DNA of 64,000 bases from Branchiostoma floridae (GCF_000003815.2 NC_049982.1:1257697-1321696); one strand, 5' to 3'. Numbered from the stretch's first letter, positions 10,601 through 22,012 are shown. Notes: generated by a model from the letters alone, not told the origin. Made by a program: numbers and translations.

Positions 10601-13600
10601 AGGAGAATGTGTCTAGAACACGGTATGGGAAGCCAGAGCCCATCCCTCTTCTTTCACTGCCTTTACCTCTCCAACCGAAGTTACTGACAGTTACCCATTT
10701 ACACCTGGGTGGAGTGAGGAAAGTCGCTGGCACGTCAGGGGATTTGAACCCAGGACCTTTGGTTTCTCAGCCAAACACCCCAATATGACGTCACTATGTT
10801 GTGGCATTTTAGATGAATAATAAAAATGACTAGCAATCTCATTTGATTTAGTGTAAGTCTAATCTCATTTGAAATGGCAAGATTGGGTTTCTATTACAGA
10901 CCATTGTTTGAACTGGGCGTATTCATTTTGAAATGGAGTCTTATTGACTTTAAAATACTTATGAGAAGAAAATGATTCAATTTAAATCTAATTCAAGGTC
11001 AACGAGTTTACCTGACGACCATCGGCAGCTGGTCCTTTTATAAGGTTCAGGCCTCTGGACCGATGACCAGTGCCAACGTCAAGGCCACGTGTGAAGCGGC
11101 GGGGATGAGGTACCCCTGCTTCGCCTCAGGTCGGTTTATTATTGTTTATTGACTCCTTTAGTTGTTGACAGCATATCACTGCAACATCTAATCTTCTGTG
11201 AGTAATAATTACACATAACATTTGGACACACAAAATGCACAACACATAACATATATTACATGTCATTCAAAAAGTTATCAAAAAAACGCATGTGCCTTAT
11301 CAACGTTATCAAGTACCTCATGTGTCATTAGCTGAGTTTCGCATGTGTTTCACTAGCTGCTGTCTAAACATCTTGAATGTACTCACAGTTTGCAACTTAT
11401 GTACTAGTTGGTTCCATCCGGATGTTGTTATATAGGTGAAGGATTTCTTAAGGCTATTTGTCTTTGGTTTCTCAGTTCTAAATTTTTCCGTGTTGCATGT
11501 CTCGTATGGTAGCCGTGTTTGTTAGATACCAGATGTAGTCTACAGTACAATGATGATGGTTCGTTGGAAAGAAGTATTTTGTGAAAATAAACTATTGTCG
11601 ACGTTTTTTTAAAGGTCGGTGCACCGGCTACTGGACCCCCGACTGCATCAAGTATGACGACGCCGGTGTCAGCTGTGAAACCCACAGGGTCCTCTCTTTT
11701 CATCTGTGTGGACATGATAACCCTTATAGATGTGAGTCCCTTGATGACACCTTTGTGTACATGCCTGAATGGTGGAGCGACGACAGCGCCTGTGGAATGA
11801 AATACAATACGGACAAATGGTGGTGCGTGCGTGACTGGAGCAGACGTTACCAACCTGTACGCCCTGTGTGCAGGTAGGGATAAACTTGAGATCGTTGGTT
11901 GCCTTTCTATTATCGACGTCAGCATGCACATAATCATGAAATATTAAGTTACTTATTTCGTATTTAACACAATATGTACCTATTCTGAGAAAGAATAGTT
12001 CCTAGATAAACGAATCTGGTATCTAGTGTCTCGAGTTGGACTTGTTTACAGAGAAAAATAGGATTAAAACCTTGAATATTGAATAGAATTTTCTTTTATG
12101 TCCGATGATTCCAAATATGCAAAAAACATGGACCTTATGTATGTGGGGTAGATATTCTAATGCAAGTAACGATGGTTTAGAAAATTTATCATCGTATTAC
12201 CACTTGGCTGTTGCTTGATGAATTCATGCAATATTGGTTAGTTACAGAGTGTTTTTTTCTTATAGATTAAGTAGCTAGATAAAAGTAAATAATCTGATTT
12301 ATCGATTGATGCTTAAAGATATTTGAATGCCACAGTCATACGAATCCATTCATAAGTATGGTTGTTGGACCTTACTTGTGAGCCAGCGGGTAATATGATT
12401 GACTTGAATTCCTTTAGTGGCTTCGAAAACTAACATTGTTGCACAACACTTTGATTCATATTACCAGAGTGCGAGACCTCCACATGTGTCCATGGAACCT
12501 GTACCGATAATATCTGTACGTGTGAGAACGGCTGGGAGGGTACCAACTGTGATCAAAGTAAGTATTCTTTCAATTCAATAAGCTAATATCTTCATCGTGT
12601 ATACATCTACCGCCTGATACAATCAGAGGAATCAATTTAAGAGTCGCCACCTTTTGGTAAATGCAATACAAATTTCTAAGTGAAATTATAGCGGAATTCA
12701 TGAAAGAATCGATTCATACACGGTACGCGTCAAACCAACATTCTTAGTAGAATATGATGCTACCAAAGTTTATGCTGCAAACTTGTTGTTATAGTGTTGT
12801 GACTAAGACTCAGGCTTGCGATTTAATTGCGCTGTACCTGTATCTATAACTAAAGGTCTTGGAGCAATGTATTATTTTATGCAATCCATATTTTATACAA
12901 TCCATTAAACTAAATTTGTGTCGGGTTCCGGTAATTGTTGTCCACCCCACGTGAACTCGGGACCTGCACTGAACCTGTACATATCCAAGAATGACATATA
13001 CATTTTCCATTCCTATTAAAGCCTTGAACACAACATGTACAGAAATTCTGTAACATTATGATTGATTAGGTGCATTTTATATTCATACAGATATCGACGA
13101 GTGCGCGAGCAACCCTTGTTGGCAGGGAGGGACCTGCCTGGATCACGTGGACGGCTACAGCTGTGTCTGTCCTAAAGGTGCCACCGGCAAGAACTGTGAA
13201 ACTGGTACTACTGTTTTACCTTAGTCAAAGACTTCTTACTTGTTTTTAAACATTAATAAAGGGTTAATGCCCCGGCCCGAGGTGTATATGGTGAGATAAT
13301 CCCTGGTCAGGTGCGATAACCACCGAATAAACCACCGGGTGAGCGTAGCGAATGAGGTACGACACTGGTGCCGGTGTCGATGCAAATCGACACCGGTGCC
13401 GGTGTCGATTCATTCTGACCAATCAGGGGAGCGATACCCACCTGCCTGGCCTGACCTTCTGATTGGTCCGCGGCGCCTGGCTATATGATAAAGGTAATTA
13501 TAATGGTAATTATCCATATCGTGGTACCGTTTTGCAATGTAATATTGTTCCGGAAATCATCAGCATAAAATTGTCTAATCAGTATAACATTGACTGATAT

Positions 13601-15565
13601 TACTGGCTGTGTTGGAAACGTGAGGACCAACATTTACGTTTGTGTTTGTAGATGATGCAATCACAGTTATAGAAAAATCAAATGATCTTGATCGATTAAC
13701 GTTTCGAAAAAAGTATATTCCAATACAAATGTAAAATCATCATTTAGTTTTCCAAAGCAAATTAATCTAAGCGTCGTTTGTAATAGAGGACGACGAAACA
13801 AGCGTACCCTTTGTGCAATATTTTCACTCCAGCATTCTTTGCCGGTGAATGCTACGAGTTCTCGTCCGAGGCCCTAACCCATCAGGAGGCAACACAGGCC
13901 TGCAGCGTTAAGAACGGCCATTTGGTGGATCTGAAAGACGAGCAGGAGCAAAGGTTTCTTGCTGACAAGCTAATGGCGTCCAATGGAGCTTCCAGCTGGC
14001 TGGCCGTAAGATCGGCACCAACAGCCTTTTTGTACAGCAATGGCTCTCCAATTTCAGGTAAGTAAGACCAGTCTTTCACAATGGATTTGTATGGACCAGA
14101 CGATTTGTTTTCTTCAACGTCCACTCATCTGAGGGTGGCGATTGAAATAAAAGACCAGTAATTAAAGAAAATAAACAAAAGTGGATAATCATGTGGTAAA
14201 AAGCTTATGATTTCTTTGTTATTTATACAGTTTTATTGTAATAGTAAATCAACTAAAAAATTAATACCGTTCAATACCAGGTCCAATCCAGTGGTCTTCC
14301 AGTGAGCCAGCCGCTCCCTGTGACCTGTGTGCTCTCCTGGACAGCAGCGACAACTTCCTGGCCAGGACAGCAGCGTGCACGGAACAGCACAACTATGTCT
14401 GCCAGTCTAGTAAGCCACTTCATTTATTTTAACCCCAACTGGAAGACAACGATAATTCACCAGACTGAGGATTTGTGTACTTTACAGAAAAATCCTCCCG
14501 TATATGTGCGAAAACGGTAGATGATGAATAGAAATATTAGCTTGGACACTCCAGGCTTTTAAGCGTAATTTTTTCTCCTCTTGGTGCACATGTAAGTGTT
14601 TTAATATGCTTATATCAACAAAAACTTTCTCGTTGTTGTTTATTTTTAATTCTGTAAGATATGAAGCCTTGTGGAGAAAACGTCTGTCAGAACGGTGGTA
14701 TCTGCTTCTCCTGCTTCGACGACTCCGCTGCCTTCTGCGACTGCTCTGCCGGGTTTGACGGGAAAACCTGTGAGATAAGTAGGTGCTTTGCTACTATGTT
14801 AGCTCGTCTGTCATAAATGGGATTTTTTACACGTAATAGACTTTGAATAAAACTTACATCAACATTTAGCACTTCGGTTCCTATCATACTTGATAATTTC
14901 ATACATTTATACGTCGATGATAGCAAATACGAAACAGAAACTACTCCAGCTGTCACAGTTTGGTGACAACCCGATATTTAAATATTTGACTAGTGTGTCC
15001 TGCCAAAATGGCGGAAGTTGTCGGGAATCAACATCAGCATCAACTCCTACAGCTGCAGCTGCCCTATAGGATTCCACGGAGAATTTCTTTAGCCCAACCT
15101 AGCAAATCAAGTAAAACTTTTATTATTAGGCATGTCTTTATTTACAACATATCCCGTCCTAACCTTTTCCAATCTTGGACCCGTTTTCTCCAGACATGGA
15201 CTGGTGCTCCCAGGTCCAGTGTCCCCAGTACTGGGTCTGTCAGGACTACACTTTCTACTTCCAATGCGTTCGTAAGTAAATTTTTTCATCGTTTTGTTAT
15301 CAAAATGGCTTTTAAAAGATCTTGTAATAAACTACGGTACAGAGGAATGATGGATTTGAACAATGCTGACTGAGTTGACATCCTGTTTTCACTGTAAACG
15401 TTCTACGTATTCGGAAGCGTAACAAAATAACACTTCATATATATTTCAGATCTTGCCCCCATCACAAGCAGGACGATCCCTTACCAGTGCAGCAGCGCCT
15501 CCTGTCTGGATGGCATGTACTGCACCGAGGAGAGCGCCGCGTCCTTCTCCTGCAAGGTTGGCTGA
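6238..15565 (+). CDS. Gene B: laminin N-terminal / EGF / C-type lectin chimeric secreted protein
   Basis: Exons: 6238-6363, 6997-7133, 7941-8088, 8341-8574, 9441-9572, 10227-10419, 10998-11129, 11615-11873, 12468-12557, 13091-13204, 13833-14057, 14281-14409, 14659-14778, 15194-15271 and 15450-15565. Phases match at every join except across 11615-11873, which is one nucleotide too long for its neighbours. Without that extra base the model is 744 codons. Order: signal peptide, laminin N-terminal domain, laminin-EGF, unrecognised Cys-rich domain, EGF, EGF, C-type lectin, EGF, Cys-rich C terminus. Known LamNT domains mediate polymerisation or receptor contacts in basement membranes and netrins. 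Joining one to a lectin-like domain suggests an extracellular recognition or adhesion protein (inference). Start chosen because ATG 6238 opens an Arg-rich, Leu-rich signal peptide. Confidence 0.85.
6997..9572 (+). CDS. Gene B exons 2-5: laminin N-terminal (domain VI) module
   Basis: Four exons (6997-7133, 7941-8088, 8341-8574, 9441-9572) join in phase. They contain family landmarks in order: [15 protein letters not shown], then [19 protein letters not shown] with the splice inside [43 protein letters not shown], and ending in [11 protein letters not shown]. These are hallmarks of LamNT domains in laminins, netrins and usherin. About 217 residues is close to the usual size. A 205-bp MITE sits in the last intron. 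Confidence 0.88.
7529..7612. repeat. (TA)n microsatellite
   Basis: Two TA runs separated by CCT lie in the intron between gene B exons 2 and 3. Confidence 0.95.
9160..9364. mobile_element. MITE, 9-bp target-site duplication (family M9, copy 1)
   Basis: The ends are inverted repeats of about 34 bp beginning TAGTCTCCAAGCAGAC. The element is flanked by perfect 9-bp direct repeats CGGTATAAC at 9151-9159 and 9365-9373. At 205 bp with no coding capacity it is non-autonomous. A 9-bp duplication is typical of Mutator-like transposases (family knowledge); no transposase is visible here. Confidence 0.85.
10227..10419 (+). CDS. Gene B exon 6: end of LamNT and one laminin-type EGF
   Basis: The exon reads [18 protein letters not shown], then [20 protein letters not shown] and [20 protein letters not shown] starting a CxC ladder, followed by CExCKPLYN, is the classic first laminin EGF after domain VI. 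It is phase 0 to 1. Only one laminin-EGF is present, whereas laminins have long tandem arrays. Confidence 0.88.
10527..10613. repeat. Foldback hairpin in gene B intron
   Basis: CATTCTCCTACGC-CGAGACA-CCCAACGG is repeated in inverted orientation as CCGTTGGATGTCTCTGCGTAGGAGAATG around a short loop. It could be a MITE remnant. Confidence 0.65.
10640..10785 (-). mobile_element. SINE-like fragment
   Basis: CATTTACACCTGGGTGGAGT and GGGGATTTGAACCCAGGACC match the SINE at 48149-48563 in order and orientation. The reverse strand carries a B-box-like GGGTTCAAATCC. Confidence 0.5.
10998..11873 (+). CDS. Gene B exons 7-8: unrecognised Cys-rich domain, with a frame break
   Basis: Exons 10998-11129 and 11615-11873 encode [70 protein letters not shown] do not recognise a named family. 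Exon 8 is 259 nt, giving the wrong exit phase. After the repetitive GTGCGTGCGTG at about 11826-11834 the shifted frame reads VTNLYALCA and then joins the next EGF exon in phase (G + AG = Glu). The straight frame instead ends in RPVCR and breaks the following EGF. So a 1-nt insertion, real or a sequencing error, is likely. Confidence 0.72.
12468..12557 (+). CDS. Gene B exon: EGF-like domain
   Basis: A 90-nt phase 1-1 exon encodes [19 protein letters not shown] and ends GWEGTNCDQ. It is a slightly shortened EGF compared with gene A's first exon. Confidence 0.85.
13091..13204 (+). CDS. Gene B exon: EGF-like domain
   Basis: A 114-nt phase 1-1 exon encodes [16 protein letters not shown] and ends GATGKNCET. 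It is almost identical to gene A exon 305-421, supporting recent duplication or gene conversion. Confidence 0.88.
13370..13410. repeat. Compact dyad ATCGACACCGG-tg-CCGGTGTCGAT
   Basis: The arms are 11 bp, perfect and separated by 2 bp. A near-copy of the right arm sits just upstream (13370-13381). It lies in a GC-rich island of the gene B intron (about 13260-13490). Confidence 0.6.
13833..14409 (+). CDS. Gene B two-exon C-type lectin-like domain
   Basis: Exon 13833-14057 reads [20 protein letters not shown], then [17 protein letters not shown] and SSWLAVRS. Exon 14281-14409 reads [14 protein letters not shown] and ends [10 protein letters not shown]. Both are phase 1-1. The CTLD landmarks CYx[23 protein letters not shown] and NYVCQS are present. 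The EPN/QPD and WND calcium and sugar motifs are not, so calcium-dependent sugar binding is not predicted. Confidence 0.85.
14659..14778 (+). CDS. Gene B exon: EGF-like domain
   Basis: A 120-nt phase 1-1 exon encodes [19 protein letters not shown] and ends GFDGKTCEI. It is the paralogue of gene A exon 1536-1655. Confidence 0.87.
14995..15111 (+). pseudogene. Decayed EGF exon in gene B
   Basis: Relics match gene A exon 3200-3313: SCQNGGSC in one frame, then [14 protein letters not shown] in another, with stops in both and the terminal Cys lost. The flanking exons are both phase 1-1, so skipping this exon keeps the frame. Confidence 0.72.
15194..15565 (+). CDS. Gene B last two exons: Cys-rich C terminus and stop
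   Basis: Exon 15194-15271 encodes [16 protein letters not shown] and ends FQCV. Exon 15450-15565 encodes [37 protein letters not shown] and TGA. They match gene A's last two exons in length and phase. No membrane anchor is seen. ATTAAA at 15639-15644 and AATAAA at 16221-16226 are candidate poly(A) signals. Confidence 0.82.
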
Positions 15566-15949
15566 CGTCACAGCCCAAGCCTCGTGCGCGCAAAAGGCAA
15601 TCAACTGCTGGATCTAATTTGATTAGAGATGTAAAAAAATTAAAGCGGTTCAAAGATGATACTCGACGTTTCCACTCTTCCGTGGCCTTTGCACCGATTG
15701 TCCTGCTTCAACGTGCACTAAGTACTGGGAATGATTTACTGTCAGAAATATTTGATTTTATGATTGCGTTTGAACGGCAAGGTGTGTTGATAAAATACTG
15801 GGCTGAACCCTGTACAACAACCATTGAGCCAAGGCAATATGGACGAAGACAGAAATCTTTATAGACACGACAAAAGTACAGCGACTTTCGTAAGGTCTAC
15901 ATGTATAACAGCTACTTACAGTACAACTTAACAGACATATATGGATATC

Positions 15950-16400
15950 TATAGGTATGAATAAGAAATATGAGGGCTGTATACAGTAAATTTTTCTCGA
16001 GCCCCAAAAGAACCATCTATTAATTGCTACCATCATAATACCTTTTGCTGTCAGAGCTACCATTCGCTGGGTTACTGTGTCGATCGTGACCACGTATTCG
16101 TCACGGTTGTTACCCTGGCATTTTTCGGTTGCCCCGTAGTATACGTAGCGACGCAAATGTACGCGACGCCAAGGTTGATTAAGTTCTCGTTATTTGTAGT
16201 AGGAAGATAAAGGCGAAAACAATAAAACGTATAAATATCAGGACTGCGAACAGTAAATCTGGCACAAGCCTCAAAAGCGCCATCTATTAATTGCTACAAT
16301 CATGACATATTTTGCTGGCTTAATGACTACGTCACGGTTGTTACCATGGAGCAGCTTTTCGATCGCCCCAGTAGTGACGTAACTGTACCCGACGCCGAGG
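15950..16400. repeat. Diverged tandem duplication, ~200 bp x2
   Basis: CCATCTATTAATTGCTAC plus CGTCACGGTTGTTACC occur in the same order at about 15960-16160 and 16240-16400. It lies 3' of gene B and has no coding potential. Confidence 0.65.
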
Positions 16401-18748
16401 TTAAGTAAGGTCCCATCATTTGTATACATGTAGGGCGATAGTGGCAAAGACAATCAAATCGTAGCAAGTACCATAAATGTGTGCGCCAGCCTCCTACCAC
16501 CGGCCGCGGCCAGTTGTTTTCACTATACTGATGTATACAATGTGGGGCTGTCGTTGATGACTGTTCTCATACTGTTTTGGGGGGAGTGCGGACAGATGTC
16601 AGATATTTTGCGTCCCATGATTTATTTTCTCTTCATTAAAAGATTGGCCGCTGTGCTACTATTTTGGTACCAACCATCCAATTATTGCGTCTCATCACTT
16701 TCTCCTCTGTGAAACTTTCATTGACGCGGCACCCTTTAATTAAGAAGCCAAAAATAACTACACAAATTACTTTATAGCCTCATAAACACTTATGATAATG
16801 TAGTGTTGCAGCGATCTTGCATTGTGAGGTAAGGTCAGTAAAAGTGCATAGCCACCAGCATCTGAAGTTAGCGTCAACGTCACAGAAACGGTCCTAAAAG
16901 TTGAAAGATAATTTCTAACACAATGTCATCATTATTCACATGAAAACATTGCAGCCGTATGTACCAAAGTGTTGCATTTTCTTAGAAAAAATAGTGTAAG
17001 GGGTAACACTTTTTGACGTAATCCATATGGTACAAAAATTATTTTTAGAATTTTTTGTGCCCATCTATCAATATTCGCTATAACTCATTACTTTCGTATT
17101 CATTACTGAGAAAATAAAGCAAGGTGAAAATGCCAATTTAGCTGGGGACGAAACCTTACGAATAGGCCAGAGATACTGCAGCACAGTCTGTTATAGCTAA
17201 GCACTTCTCTAATAACTGTGCCATGACGTGTGCTTGCATAAGGTCGCCGCGTTTGTCCCATATTCTGGCTCGGAATGGTTGTAAAACTATAATCCCAGTC
17301 AGTTTTCACGTAGGAGTAACCCGTAGCAGATAATTGACGATAATTTCCTTGGCTATACTGAAGTGCGGACCCCGTCTTGTTGGCGCGTGCCCTCACGCCC
17401 CCCTCATTAGCACGCATTGAAAACGGCTCACTTTCACCAAGTACTTCACTTCACTTCCTGCGAACTAATTCATGGGATCATCGCCTCCGCATCAGCATCA
17501 TAAAAATGACTCAAGTACCTAAAGACAACCAATGCATTGTCAGAGAATTAAAACTGGATAATATATTTTGCGTGATATTGGCATTTATTTCACCATATTA
17601 GCACATTTAACGTCTAGGGGATTGTTGTTATGTATTCATAACAATAATGGTCCCGATGTCTTAGCGCCCACGTCCCTCAACAGATCGTTGTTGTGCCGAA
17701 ATTCAGCCGCTCAGTTTCGCACATCGTTTGAAACTAGCTTTACCAAGCTTAAGTCGGATAGTTCAAATTCATTGTCAGTTACAAAAGATGCATTTTTTCC
17801 CTTCAATTTTCAGAACAACGCCCATTCCAGACAAGGAATTGGTGATTCGACTCTTCATGGCGAGGAGACATGTGGCTGCGGAGGCGCTTGCAACTGTCAC
17901 ACTTCCACGTCAAACAAATAGGAGAACTGTGATCTTCCAGTGGGTCGCATCAAAGATGCCGTTTGATCAAAACGTGCGGTCGCTGACGATGTGCCGTCTT
18001 GAGTGCCGTTTAAAAGGAATTGGAACATGTGCATGGACCGAGACCGCGCGCAGCAAGATTCTCCAACACGTCACCTGCACGCTGATGCTCCTTTCTCGAG
18101 CACTGTCCAAAACCGTCCCCATTGCAACCTTTATAATACGGCAAGTACATGTGATTGCGGTTTGACTACATTTGTCCACGAACAATACATTCAATAGCTT
18201 ATTCATATTGCGCTAGGGTACTGCCATATGATATTTTTAATTTGTAATACAATGTGTAATCCCAGATGTCATGAAGTTGTGATGCCACATATGTTGCCAG
18301 TAGTCTCTGATTGTTCTTTCTTTCGTGTTCTTGTTTAACCACTGAGTTTATACCGCAAACGTTTGCGCATCGAATTGTATCGAGCACAAGCTGAACTTGA
18401 ATCAGTTGATAAGGCCCACGTAGATTTAGAACTTGTAATTAGAGCTATCAGTAACAAACGAATAGCTTAAAATACATTGCTGACAAATGCTCAACAAGGG
18501 CATTGCTGAAAAGTATAATCAAGCTAAATATGAACTGTAAAGGGTCCATCCCTCTAGCTCTATACATTGCACCATTTGTATTGTAACCTGTAGTTTTACG
18601 TATTCAGTTGTATAGTTTTCCCTTTGTCCTTACCAATCAATACACCTAATTGCAATGGACTAAGAGTGCGTAATTTGCGTATTTATGTATGTGTGAGTGT
18701 GATTGCATGCTCATTATATTTGTATACTTATATTTAAAATTTATCCCA
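16401..18748. other. Gene-free stretch
   Basis: I see no supportable gene. Open frames around 17568-18165 overlap on both strands, lack domain motifs and have no convincing splice context. CACGTC- and TTAAT-rich spacer sequence makes up the rest. Confidence 0.5.
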
Positions 18749-19078
18749 GCTACTGGCAGGTCGACCGAGCAAACCTACTGGCATGCCCCAACCACAGGGA
18801 GGGCGATCGCCCCCAAGTACTGAAAGGGCGATCTCCCCGGGCTACCGTCAGGGCGATCGCCCCCAACTACCAGCAGGACGATCGCCCCCAACTACCAGCA
18901 GGGCGATCAACTACCCCAAGTACTCACAGGGCGATCAACTACCCCAAGTACTCACAGGGCGATCAACTACCCCAAGTACTCACAGGGCGATCGCCCCCAA
19001 CTACAGGCAGGGCGATCACCCAAGGCTACCAACAGGGCGATCGCCCCGGACTACAGGCAGGGCGATCGCCCCCAAGTA
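18749..19078. repeat. 25-28 bp minisatellite GGGCGATCGCCCCCAACTAC
   Basis: About 12 units alternate between GGGCGATCGCCCCCAACTAC-type and GGGCGATCAACTACCCCAAG-type variants. The palindrome GGGCGATCGCCC recurs. It is open in two frames only because of its composition. Confidence 0.88.
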
Positions 19079-19422
19079 TCCTTCACTCTTATGAAATCAA
19101 GACGACACGACTGGACAATTCGGACTTTATACGGGGCAATCGCCCCCACAAGTCATTATTCCCAGGACTTGAGTGTCTTGAAAAGTTGCATTCTAATCCA
19201 ATATGGCTTGATTTTCATAAAATTTTGCACTGCGTTTTCTGATTTTGAAGTCGAAAAAAAGGGAATGAAATGGATTTTCCTTTATTACTACTAAACATAA
19301 ATGTAAACAATTTTTCCCGACGATAAATGATGACACGAAGAAGAAGAAGAAGAAATCCTATGAGTATTCATCCGACACGATTGTTAGGGATTAATTCATC
19401 ACAGTCCATCATTAAGCATTGT

Positions 19423-19557
19423 TAGCCTCCATAGCAGGCTCTCTGGGGCCCTTTTTTGGCTCATGATAGGCCATTTTTGTACTGGGTCGCTTTACCATTG
19501 GCCCGTAATGAGCCAAATAGACGGAAAATAGGCCACAGAGAGCATGCTATGGAAGCT
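19423..19557. mobile_element. Foldback MITE-like element
   Basis: AGCCTCCATAGCAGGCTCTC at the left is inverted at the right as GAGAGCATGCTATGGAAGCT. Related left ends (GCCTCCATAA.TGGCTCTCTG) occur at about 37570 and 40129. Confidence 0.65.
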
Positions 19558-20915
19558 GAAGCATTGTACGATTTTGAGGACATAGAAGATACCAATGAGG
19601 AAGTAGGAGATGGGCGACTTGAAGACTTTGTGCGTTTGCATGGATAATGTAACTGCCAAACTGCCCATTTTAGCACCTCCTGTAGTACAGTAATAGCCCA
19701 GTTGATAAACTTCTGTTCAATTACGTTACTTTTTTCACGTGTCCTAACAAAAGTCCTTGCTAGCCAACTGAAAATGTAGTTCACTTAAATTACTCTCTCT
19801 CCGGTATTGCAGGGCCGGCCGCTAGGGGCGCGATTTTAGTCAGGCCATCTTGCAATATGTCTAAAATTTTGCATCTACCATTGTTATATGGATCATGGTC
19901 AATAAAAACCGATCAAAACTGATTTTTACTTATAAACGCCCATTTTTTTAGGGTTTTACCTGTTAGAGATGAAACAATGGACGGCCTGGGGACCTTTTCA
20001 TTGTGACAGCTTTATCCATGGCTACTGATACCAACATGCCGTATTCTATCTGCCACTATGTCGTGCACAGGTTTTAGGTGATACAATGTACTAAGAACCG
20101 ATGGACTATTTTCTTACCTCTCAACAACCTGACTTTCCACAATCTAAGTATCTTTCAAATTGTTGAATACTTTTGTTTGTATGAAGACCTAGATACACAT
20201 TTGTCTATTCTACCAATAGCCGCAAGCACTGCAATTTCGCCACCGTGATAGCTTAAAAAATCCCACAACTTTCGTCGCTAACTAGATGAAAGAAGCGCAA
20301 GAACTACGCGAGTAGTCCAAGATGACGACAGGACCAGAAAACAGCGGCATTATCAAGTACACACCTGAAGTGTACGAGTAAAACATGTGGTGTGGGCAAA
20401 ATACCCAACACCAATCATTCTCACAACCACGATACAATCAGTGAAAATCAGTATGCTTTTCGTAAACCCCATGATATTCCACTTGCAGCAATGACCTGAA
20501 GCAGGTCATGTATCCAGACCGGACAGAAAGGTGTGAGGTACAAACACGCTGCAGCTGTGGTCTATATAAAACTTCTCCATATATTTTCAGTACACATCTA
20601 ATCACGCTGAGACAGAAGGCGTGTTTAACGTAAGTATCTAGTCTCTATGTAGAAATGATTTCGTTAATCTATCCAGTTTATACTCATCAGCCAGAGGAAC
20701 TCGGACAGTCCGCCCTGACAGACTGACCACACTAAGTTATCAACAGTCGCGCTGCAGGTTGTACCTTCGGCCTAAGGCTTCATGGCGGCCACTGTGGTAT
20801 GGTGGTAAAACATGGCTCATATCCGATAATTACATGGGTAGAAGATCTAAAAAAATACTTTGTCCTAACGTATATAACTAGCTACCTCAATCTGTTCTAG
20901 CTTTCCTTGCTGTTT

Positions 20916-21416
20916 ACACTCACTCACTCACTCACTCACTCACTCACTCACTCACTCACTCACTCACTCACTCAATCACTCAATCACTCAATCACTCACT
21001 CACTCACTCACTCACACACACACTCACTCACTCACTCACTCACTCACTCACACTCACTCACTCACTCACTCACACTCACTCACTCACTCACTCACTCACT
21101 CACTCAATCACTCAATCACTCAATCACTCACTCACTCACTCACTCACTCACTCACTCTCACTCACTCACTCACTCACTCACTCACTCTCACTCACTCACT
21201 CACTCACTCACTCACTCACTCACTCACTCACTCACTCTCACTCACTCACTCACTCACTCTCACTCACTCACTCACTCACTCACTCACTCTCACTCACTCA
21301 CTCACTCACTCTCACTCACTCACTCACTCACTCACTCACTCTCACTCACTCACTCACTCACTCACTCACTCACTCACTCACTCACTCACTCACTCACTCA
21401 CTCACTCACTCACACT
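20916..21416. repeat. (CTCA)n microsatellite, ~500 bp
   Basis: Nearly pure CTCA repeat with periodic AATC and CTCT variants. The long frame reading Thr-His-Ser-Leu repeats is an artefact of the repeat. Confidence 0.97.
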
Positions 21417-21841
21417 CGACAAGGCAGGTGCATGTTAACTCTTGTGCAGCTTTGAACGATCAAGTGTTTTTCACAAAGCTAATGTCCCAAACTGTAATGA
21501 TAGTAACTTGTGATGGGTGCGGGAACCACCGATGTATAATGTGCGATCGTCTGTGTGCCTCAGAGTTTGGTCTTCAGAGCTCGGGCCATATTGCCCCACC
21601 CCCTCCCAACACACACAATCCATCCCTTCTTACCCCTCCCCAATTACAGAAACAGTCATCCTCGGCAGCGAAGGAACCACGCGGGGGACTTGCATGGATC
21701 AAATTTTACAGAATAAGCGCGTTTTCTCTTTATGACACATAAGGGACACGTTGAAGACAATCTATCCCTCCCATTAGCTTGAAATGCCAAATATCGGCCA
21801 GAACCGCCCTCCCCCTTCCCGGCCAGTTTGACCAAAAAAGG

Positions 21842-22012
21842 CCGGTGTGACAGCGATCTCGCCCCCCCCGGCGAGATCACTAGCGTTTTCGCCCCCCTTT
21901 AGCGTTTTCGCCCCCCCCCCCCATAGCAGCTGGCTACTACATATTACAGGTGCGCTACCTGGTACTATACTGGGGGCGAGATCACGGGGGGGCGAGAACG
22001 CTGTCACACCGG
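21842..22012. mobile_element. Foldback MITE-like element with C-rich interior
   Basis: CCGGTGTGACAGCG at 21842 is inverted as CGCTGTCACACCGG ending at 22012. (A/T)TCTCGCCCCCC follows the left arm and its complement precedes the right arm. It is 171 bp with no open frame of note. I could not find a clear target duplication. Confidence 0.7.

Noticed and set aside
17568-18206. Overlapping frames on both strands near 17.6-18.2 kb
   Set aside because: No domain motif, signal peptide or convincing exon borders. Coding cannot be supported.
18749-19078. A CRISPR-like array, because of regularly spaced GGGCGATCGCCC
   Set aside because: The units are contiguous variants with no unique spacers, and the genome is eukaryotic. 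It is a minisatellite.
20916-21416. A 182-residue open frame of Thr-His-Ser-Leu repeats
   Set aside because: It is purely the translation of a CTCA microsatellite, with no splice context or domain.
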